A DNA stretch of 64,000 bases from Mytilisepta virgata (Eukaryota > Mollusca > Bivalvia > Mytilida > Mytilidae), in assembly GCA_028015205.1 (NCBI GenBank), contig CM051514.1, positions 32,628,150 to 32,692,149 on the forward strand, given 5' to 3'. Positions 60,201 to 64,000 of this stretch are shown here, piece after piece; positions within the stretch are counted from its first letter, which is position 1; each line of letters begins with the position of its first letter. A program made the position numbers and the translations under genes. The notes under the pieces were generated by a model. It was not told where the DNA came from and made no database searches. It was given only the letters and a program-made list of their open reading frames with translations.

Positions 60201-62885
60201 TGAAAATTTCATCTATACTTTTAAGAATTGTAGTTTTCAATGCAGACATAATTATGGCAATTTTGAAAAATTTAATTTAGGTTTCTCGATGGCCAAGTGG
60301 TCTAGGTAGTCAAAATTTTGATTGAAAGGATTGCCAATTTTCCTGCCCAATTTAAGTGGTTTTCTCCGGGTGCTCTGATTTCCTCCAAGAAAAATTGTAC
60401 TTCCACAATTTAGAGAATCGCCCTGAAAGTGGAGTAATTCCCAAATAAACTTAACAACATTTGAAAGCATGAGTGAATTATAAGGTTATTCTCTATAAAT
60501 AAAATGATCGGTTTTTCACCACATTAAATGTAAAACACATTTTGTTTCAAATTCCCTTACAAGAAAAGGCAAAAGAAGCTTGTTTTTAAAAACGTAGTAA
60601 TTCACGAATGCGCGAGGAGTTTTACCAAGTTATTAGTATACTTACAACAACGAATATTAATATTTTATCTTTATAATCCCAATTATTGGTGGTTATGTTT
60701 TCTTTGCATTTACGTCTCAGAGATGACAGTATACAAATACAATACGGAAATATCAAAATTAAAAAGATAGCCCAAACCCATTCTTCATCAACAGACCGTA
60801 TACAGTTTCCATCCCGACAAGGTTTTCCATTGTACTGGAGTAAACCACCCATTGAGCTATCCCATTGAGTGTCGTTGACTTTCGGTGGCTGAAGATGCCA
60901 TACCATTATGTGAAATGTAACTCTTGACAAAGTTCCAAATCCTAGAACAGCGACAAATAAAAACAAAGCAAAGGGGGCTTTAAGAAACCGTTCGCATGGC
61001 TTGCATAAAGGCTTGCTTTTTCTAGTCTCTTTCACTTCTTTGTATTTATTCCATGCTTTATTCCTGCAAAAGACAGTGTGAAAGTGGCAAAATACAAGCG
61101 ATAAAATAACCGGCGATAGATATAATTTCTTGGTCAGAGAGTTTTGGACGATTCTTTCTAATAATAAAGTTAATGTTTGTGAACCACCGTTATTTCAAAT
61201 AATTAAGATCATAAATATACTCCATGGATGACTCAGAATTCCACCCTCTTCCCAAAAAAGATTCCTAGTAAGGGTCACCCTCGCAGCAGATGACGAATGC
61301 AAAGGAGTTTATAAAAGTACCTTAGTTTAAATGAGAAATATGAAACTGTGCTGGCATTTTACATTCTGATAAGTGTCTTAGTAAATGCAATAACTAATGA
61401 AAATTTTGATAGAAAATATAATAATGGATATCAATATTATAAAGTATGTTACTATTTCCTAAGGGATTTTGTTTTTTGAAAGAAGCTGAACAATGAAGTA
61501 AATCTTAAATACAAATACGAATGCATAAACATGTACAGGTTTGTTTCACATACCAGGAGGTAAATTTTTCTTCTGTTTCTTTATTTTCTCCTAGTGGATG
61601 TTTCACGTCAGTCTGTAAAAGGAAAATAGTGGATACCCAGTTAAAAAGGAGTAAAAGGTTGACCTTTAGGCCATAATGATGCTATTTGAAATGCACTAAT
61701 TAAAATAAATTAATTATTGCTTAGTATTAATTATAAAACAAAGACTTTTCCATCTGGGAATTGGGTTTCTGAGGTATTTTTGACACACAATAATATGAAT
61801 TAAACAAGCTGAAAGATGGAAAATGGAACAAAAATTGAAGACAAATGCAGCCTAAAATTATCCTTGGTAGATGCAACTTTACCTGCAATTATCTGGATAA
61901 ATGAATAGATATAATAAAGGATTCATAATCTAAAAATAATTAAGATCAACATATTAACAGTCTCCTCATGACCTTATAACATTTCCAACAATATAAAGAT
62001 CTAAACATGATTCATAGTACAATTAACAAAAGACGTAATATTTAAATAACTACACAGACAAGACACCAGGATAGGTAAAGATCACATGCCAATCAATTAG
62101 CCCAACAAGACATCAAATCTTCAAACTGGAACGACATAAAAGAGTACAAAGTACAAATATCAAATCAACAGGGAGTCAGGATAAACTGATTTTGTGTAGA
62201 TATTTCGAAGAGGTGGGGTTGAATAACAGCAAAAGAAAACGAAAAGATAAGACAATTGGTAAATTCAACAAATAAGACAAAAATCCGAAGACAAAGGCGA
62301 ATTCGTTAGAATAATAATATAGCAAACAAATACTACAATGGCACAACTAAAAGAATAAAAAATACAGAGAAATATCACTACTCAAAAGGGTCAAATGGGT
62401 ACCCAACTTTTTAACTAAAATAGATTTCGGTCGTTTAATTTTCATAAAATGTTGATGAAATATTTACTTTGACCTGTTGACAAAAATATAAAAAATTCAA
62501 GAAATTTGAACCACAAAATTTACTGGAATAATTTCATTGGATATAAAGCAGTTTGACAAACACTAATTTTGATCATTGAGAAGCTTGATTTCTCTTTACT
62601 AATAGTATGTAATTAAAACGTTCAGGTGATTTTTAAAGAGTTAACTCCCTTAGGTGTTCTTTACCCGCTGAAACGGCATCCACACGTTTAGACTCAGGCA
62701 TGTAAGATATGAATTCTCGAAATATTTAAATCTATTGCATTCTTATTTACATGATAAAATTTTTACTGATTGACCAGTCGTCAGACAAAAGATAATAATG
62801 AATTGATAAAATAAATATGAAGAAGTATTAAACAACTTACCCTATCCTGTGGTTCAAACTCCAGATTATCCAACCGAGACGCCAT
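44536..62885 (-). CDS. Chitin synthase (metazoan type, GT2), 16 coding exons, 1439 aa
   Basis: A plasma-membrane glycosyltransferase that polymerises UDP-GlcNAc into chitin and extrudes it. The exons given separately below join in consistent phases from ATG 62885 to the stop at 44536. Order: short cytosolic N-terminus; many membrane helices (about residues 60-510); FYCGIFTDISL; the pre-catalytic region (CATMWHET at about 548-555, HIFFDDAFE at about 655-663, TPYGGR, RKRWSQ); catalytic loop ALDGDVD (DGD 800-802, D804), EDRW 904-907 and QRRRW 941-945; further helices; NWGTR 1124-1128; two last helices and a polar tail. An in-frame TAA lies upstream of the ATG, so this model has no N-terminal myosin head as seen in some molluscan chitin synthases. 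Exons 7 and 10 add low-similarity segments. Confidence 0.95.
45300..46107. other. Chitin synthase intron 15
   Basis: 808 bases, no embedded gene. AT-rich; nothing recognised. Confidence 0.8.
46108..46214 (-). CDS. Chitin synthase exon 15 (linker)
   Basis: A polar linker (KCCKSNKEKTTPDSQNLEN ...) with no recognisable domain. Accepted because both phases (2 in, 1 out) and splice borders (TTTACAG, GTTAGA) fit the flanking exons. Confidence 0.75.
46215..47558. other. Chitin synthase introns 13-14 region
   Basis: Introns of about 500 (46215-46715) and 660 bases (46895-47558). The former contains a C-run (about 46648-46666). No other element recognised. Confidence 0.75.
46716..46894 (-). CDS. Chitin synthase exon 14 (NWGTR)
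   Basis: A membrane helix followed by NNVNWGTREKKSDEDGK. NWGTRE corresponds to the SWGTRE element conserved in animal chitin synthases. Phase 0 in, 2 out. Confidence 0.94.
47559..47723 (-). CDS. Chitin synthase exon 13
   Basis: 55 codons, mostly two hydrophobic helices (AIMSAIYAIVMLVVMMGLL; TTTVILCFVVGVFLISAIL). Phase 0 on both sides. Confidence 0.9.
47847..48097. mobile_element. Relative of the 31194-31574 foldback element in intron 12
   Basis: Shares the body bounded by GTTTCTCCTAT (47899) and ATAGGAGAAAG (48097), including TTGCTATGTAGTTTGTTTACAT and GGGACTTCTCTAGTTTATCG. Of the hairpin only AACTCACGAGTAAATTGAAGGAGAATCT and a short start (AGATTCTC) remain, so most of the foldback is deleted. 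Confidence 0.82.
48536..48933 (-). CDS. Chitin synthase exon 12 (EDRW, QRRRW)
   Basis: Contains GEDRWLCTLLLKQGYRIDY and YKQRRRWSPSTMANI, the acid/base and processivity motifs, then two membrane segments. Borders TCCACAG and GTAAGT. Confidence 0.97.
49512..49712 (-). CDS. Chitin synthase exon 11
   Basis: Encodes MVWYQKFEYAISHWLQKAAE, then GCVLCSPGCFSLFR and IQYDQG, the acceptor-binding part of the glycosyltransferase fold. Borders CTACAG and GTAAAT. Confidence 0.95.
49713..52284. other. Chitin synthase intron 10
   Basis: 2.6 kb. Contains the TTA-flanked inverted-repeat element at 51109-52019. The remainder (49713-51105) shows no gene. Confidence 0.75.
51109..52019. mobile_element. Non-autonomous DNA element with GGCCGTGTTCACAC TIRs
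   Basis: GGCCGTGTTCACAC at 51109-51122 and GTGTGAACACGGCC at 52006-52019 are perfect inverted ends. TTA on each side (51106-51108, 52020-52022) fits the 3-bp TWA target duplication of PIF/Harbinger elements. The 911-bp interior has no transposase; short frames in it are not genes. Superfamily assignment rests on TSD size only. Confidence 0.78.
52285..52561 (-). CDS. Chitin synthase exon 10 (catalytic DGD)
   Basis: Begins VMYMYYLLGF and ends GRIHPIGS. It contains ALDGDVDFQPEAV, the UDP-sugar/metal-binding aspartates. A Lys/Glu/Ser-rich insert of about 35 residues (NPEKSQNSTEADS ... EKAKKAEKAEN) lies just before the catalytic strand. The donor is the weaker GTTATT. Confidence 0.95.
52714..53568. 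repeat. Tandem array, ~370-bp unit, 2.3 copies
   Basis: Unit starts AGTTTCGGTTTTAATGCTGCTGATGAGAGG at 52714, 53084 and 53461 (periods 370 and 377). Full units carry CTCTGCTGGTGGACCCTAGGTCCCCGAGGG and GACTTGTCTGACATGATTATTCATTG. Copies differ by few bases. The third copy stops after about 108 bases. It lies in chitin synthase intron 9. Confidence 0.92.
53569..54523. other. Remainder of chitin synthase intron 9
   Basis: No gene or element recognised. A short palindromic cluster of CGATCA/TGATCG words lies at about 53770-53800. Confidence 0.65.
54524..54674 (-). CDS. Chitin synthase exon 9 (TPYGGR, RKRWSQ)
   Basis: Holds TPYGGRIEWTLPGQ, HLKDKTKIRARKRWSQ and a TTTCAG acceptor. It ends in phase 0 at GTAAGT. 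Confidence 0.95.
55355..55472 (-). CDS. Chitin synthase exon 8 (HIFFDDAFE)
   Basis: Encodes the conserved AHIFFDDAFE followed by a charged loop and NEYVTTLIRIIQTAM. Borders TTATTAG and GTGAGG; phase 1 in, 2 out. Confidence 0.93.
55848..56104 (-). CDS. Chitin synthase exon 7 (expanded segment)
   Basis: Starts with RMDKHQ and ends with HEYEFE, both matching the family. Between them lie about 75 residues of polar, acidic sequence I do not recognise. The phase fits both neighbours (2 in, 1 out) and the borders are ACAACAG and GTGAAG. Confidence 0.85.
57570..57785 (-). repeat. R1-family copy in chitin synthase intron 6
   Basis: Reverse complement of the 9551-9905 copy (AGGAGTGAACCCGAGTGCTCCGGA, CTGCTCCGTATACGGCACCCGTCGTGAAGTTCAACAA). 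It lies just downstream of exon 6 in gene direction. Confidence 0.75.
57841..57962 (-). CDS. Chitin synthase exon 6 (CATMWHE)
   Basis: Carries the conserved KIYACATMWHETQMEMTQLL followed by TSIF at the start of the catalytic region. It begins after TTTCTAG and ends at GTATG in phase 2. Confidence 0.95.
58478..58577 (-). CDS. Chitin synthase exon 5
   Basis: Encodes LFVLPFYCGIFTDISLILN followed by RRR, the last helix and basic border before the cytosolic catalytic half. Phase 2 in, 0 out. Confidence 0.93.
59048..60006 (-). CDS. Chitin synthase exon 4 (multi-pass membrane region)
   Basis: The largest exon, 959 bases. It holds about seven or eight hydrophobic segments, including FIGFIPAGLDIVNSSIIW, the loop YWENYSGGVKSLREKRK, and the fixed pattern of the family's N-terminal membrane domain. 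Phase 0 in, 2 out. Confidence 0.95.
60007..60645. other. Chitin synthase intron 3
   Basis: 639 bases, no embedded gene. 60280-60470 has a more even base composition (GCCAAGTGGTCTAGGTAG, CTCCGGGTGCTCTGATTTCC) and looks like a SINE-type remnant, but I found no second Pol III box or flanking duplication. Confidence 0.5.
60646..61063 (-). CDS. Chitin synthase exon 3
   Basis: Contains a Lys-rich stretch, the first helix (FALFLFVAVLGFGTL), an extracytosolic loop with cysteines (CRDGNCIRS) and a second helix (WVWAIFLILIFPYCICIL). It starts with TTGCAG and ends at GTAAGT. Confidence 0.92.
61554..61612 (-). CDS. Chitin synthase exon 2
   Basis: A polar, charged segment (DVKHPLGENKETEEKFTS) of the cytosolic N-terminus. 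Phases 0 in, 2 out, with TTTTACAG and GTATG borders. Confidence 0.85.
61613..62840. other. Chitin synthase intron 1
   Basis: 1.2 kb of AT-rich sequence without an exon or recognisable repeat. Confidence 0.7.
62841..62885 (-). CDS. Chitin synthase coding exon 1
   Basis: Encodes MASRLDNLEFEPQDR, then donor GTAAG (phase 0). The ATG follows an in-frame TAA at 62952-62954 within the same exon. Confidence 0.85.
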
Positions 62886-62971
62886 AGTAAAAGGATGCAA
62901 AGAATTCACATCAAAGCTTTTCTGTATAACACTGAACAGTATTTGTAAACTTTATGTTCCCTCTAGAGAAT
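62886..62971 (-). other. Chitin synthase 5' UTR part of first coding exon
   Basis: A polypyrimidine/TTGCAG acceptor ends at 62972, so at least one further 5' non-coding exon should lie upstream. The stretch carries an in-frame stop (62952-62954) before the ATG. The promoter was not identified. Confidence 0.6.
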
Positions 62972-63822
62972 CTGCAAGAACAAATGATACTGTTTAAAAA
63001 CATAAGTTTCATGCCACGTATTTATAATTTCACTATTATAAATACTTTGTAAATAATATCAACTACTCTAACATAATATTATAACATCTTCAGAGTTTAC
63101 GCCCGCTATTGAACTACCCACTATAAAAACCCTATGTTCTACAGATGCTGAACATATCACGATGTATTCATTTAAGGAATAAATCCGATTATCTAAGTGA
63201 ATTGCTGTTAGTTGGTTTATGCATTATTTTCTATTTATAAAACTTATTTAGTATAAGAATGATGAAAGATAGCAACAGTTGTTATGCATACCACGTGACT
63301 CTGTTGGTCATTGTTATCTCTCTCATTAGATGCTTAACCATAACAAAGAGAAGGAGGAATTTAACTGTTTTGTAACGTATTTCTTAAATAGTATAAGGCA
63401 TAGGAAAATTTTGTCGTTAAAAGATTTCATAATGTGCAATTTCCATTATGTGTGTTTTACACCTTTTCATTGACCTGCTGAAACAGATTGATATTTTATT
63501 GTATGTTGCGCTGTTCGGTTGAATTACACACGTATTTCAGCAGACTCTTATTTGATAAAGCAGGCTATTTTTTTACTTCATTAGATTTGTTTAAAATTTT
63601 ACCGTGGAACACATGCGCAATAAGATAATACCATATCTTTACATACTTGGTCTAGTATGGACTGATGCAACAGACTGAAATAGCTGACTGATGAAATACT
63701 TTGAAATATTCTATAAACGCATAAATCTGCTTCGCCATAGTTAAAATGTTCATTGATACTATTGATATTTTCTTCATTTAACTTTAAATTCAATTTATTT
63801 AGACGATTAGTCTTATTTTTCA
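62972..63822. other. Intron or 5' region of chitin synthase
   Basis: Expected to contain upstream non-coding exon(s) or promoter of the minus-strand gene. None can be defined from sequence. No other gene seen. Confidence 0.5.
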
Positions 63823-63835
63823 GATCTACACTGTT

Positions 63836-64000
63836 ATGGGAAAGACTTTAAGAATGTCTCGGCGCAATTCCAAGGGCCTGTACGCCAGGAGGAGGCCCAA
63901 AACATCTGGAACAGTGGACATCGAGGTTGCACCAGAACAGGTTGTAAGTCAGAAAGAGACTCCCCCGTCATCTGGTTCCGGTTCAAGTTTGAACCAGGAG
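63836..64000 (+). CDS. Open reading frame running off the window, unknown protein
   Basis: From ATG 63836 (MGKTLRMSRRNSKGLYARRR) the frame stays open to the end of the window and is more GC-rich than its surroundings. A TTATTTTTCAG acceptor-like site just upstream (63812-63822) allows it to be an internal exon. Composition is basic, then Ser/Pro/Glu-rich. It could be the start of a mobile-element protein or of a host gene; I do not recognise a family. Confidence 0.4.
   Translation, partial: MGKTLRMSRRNSKGLYARRRPKTSGTVDIEVAPEQVVSQKETPPSSGSGSSLNQE

Noticed and set aside
60280..60470. tRNA-derived SINE remnant in intron 3
   Set aside because: Only one A-box-like stretch was visible, with no B box, tail or target duplication.

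Overview
The window is AT-rich, intron-bearing animal DNA. It is full of dispersed repeats and carries a metazoan-type chitin synthase, which suggests a bivalve mollusc. The repeat families look like those I associate with marine mussels (Mytilus or a relative), but that last step is recognition, not proof. No operons, CRISPR arrays or rRNA genes were seen, and the only tRNA-like sequence is the head of a SINE.

Layout, left to right. Positions 2058-3775 (+) hold the last four exons of a zona-pellucida (ZP) domain membrane protein. Positions 3.8-15.3 kb are mostly gene-free and hold minisatellites, a 400-bp foldback, unclassified dispersed repeats, a full-length tRNA-derived SINE with an 11-bp target-site duplication, and one possible short secreted Cys-containing peptide. 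Positions 15.3-32.0 kb form 'copy A' of a long diverged duplication whose other copy, 'copy B', lies at 34.1-39.5 kb. Copy A has been loaded with insertions: a degraded non-LTR retrotransposon (15.93-21.07 kb, minus), an apparently intact PIF/Harbinger DNA transposon (23.02-29.53 kb), several short dispersed elements and a foldback element. Copy B lacks these and serves as an empty-site reference. Positions 39.5-44.5 kb are repeats without genes.

Positions 44.5-62.97 kb (minus) contain a chitin synthase gene, which I resolved into 16 coding exons joining in frame to 1439 codons, plus a 5' UTR segment with an in-frame stop upstream of the ATG. The family motifs are present (TMWHE, FFDDAFE, TPYGGR, RKRWSQ, a DGDVD catalytic loop, EDRW, QRRRW, NWGTR). 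Its introns carry a 370-bp tandem array, a TTA-flanked inverted-repeat element and other repeats. The window ends in an open reading frame of unknown nature on the plus strand (63.8-64.0 kb).

How the genes work together: the chitin synthase would extrude chitin across the plasma membrane, and the ZP protein would be a cleaved, membrane-anchored or secreted matrix component. Nothing here shows that they are functionally linked. The Harbinger transposase (DDE nuclease) and its convergent Myb/SANT-like partner form the standard two-gene system of that superfamily, and both ORFs splice to uninterrupted proteins.
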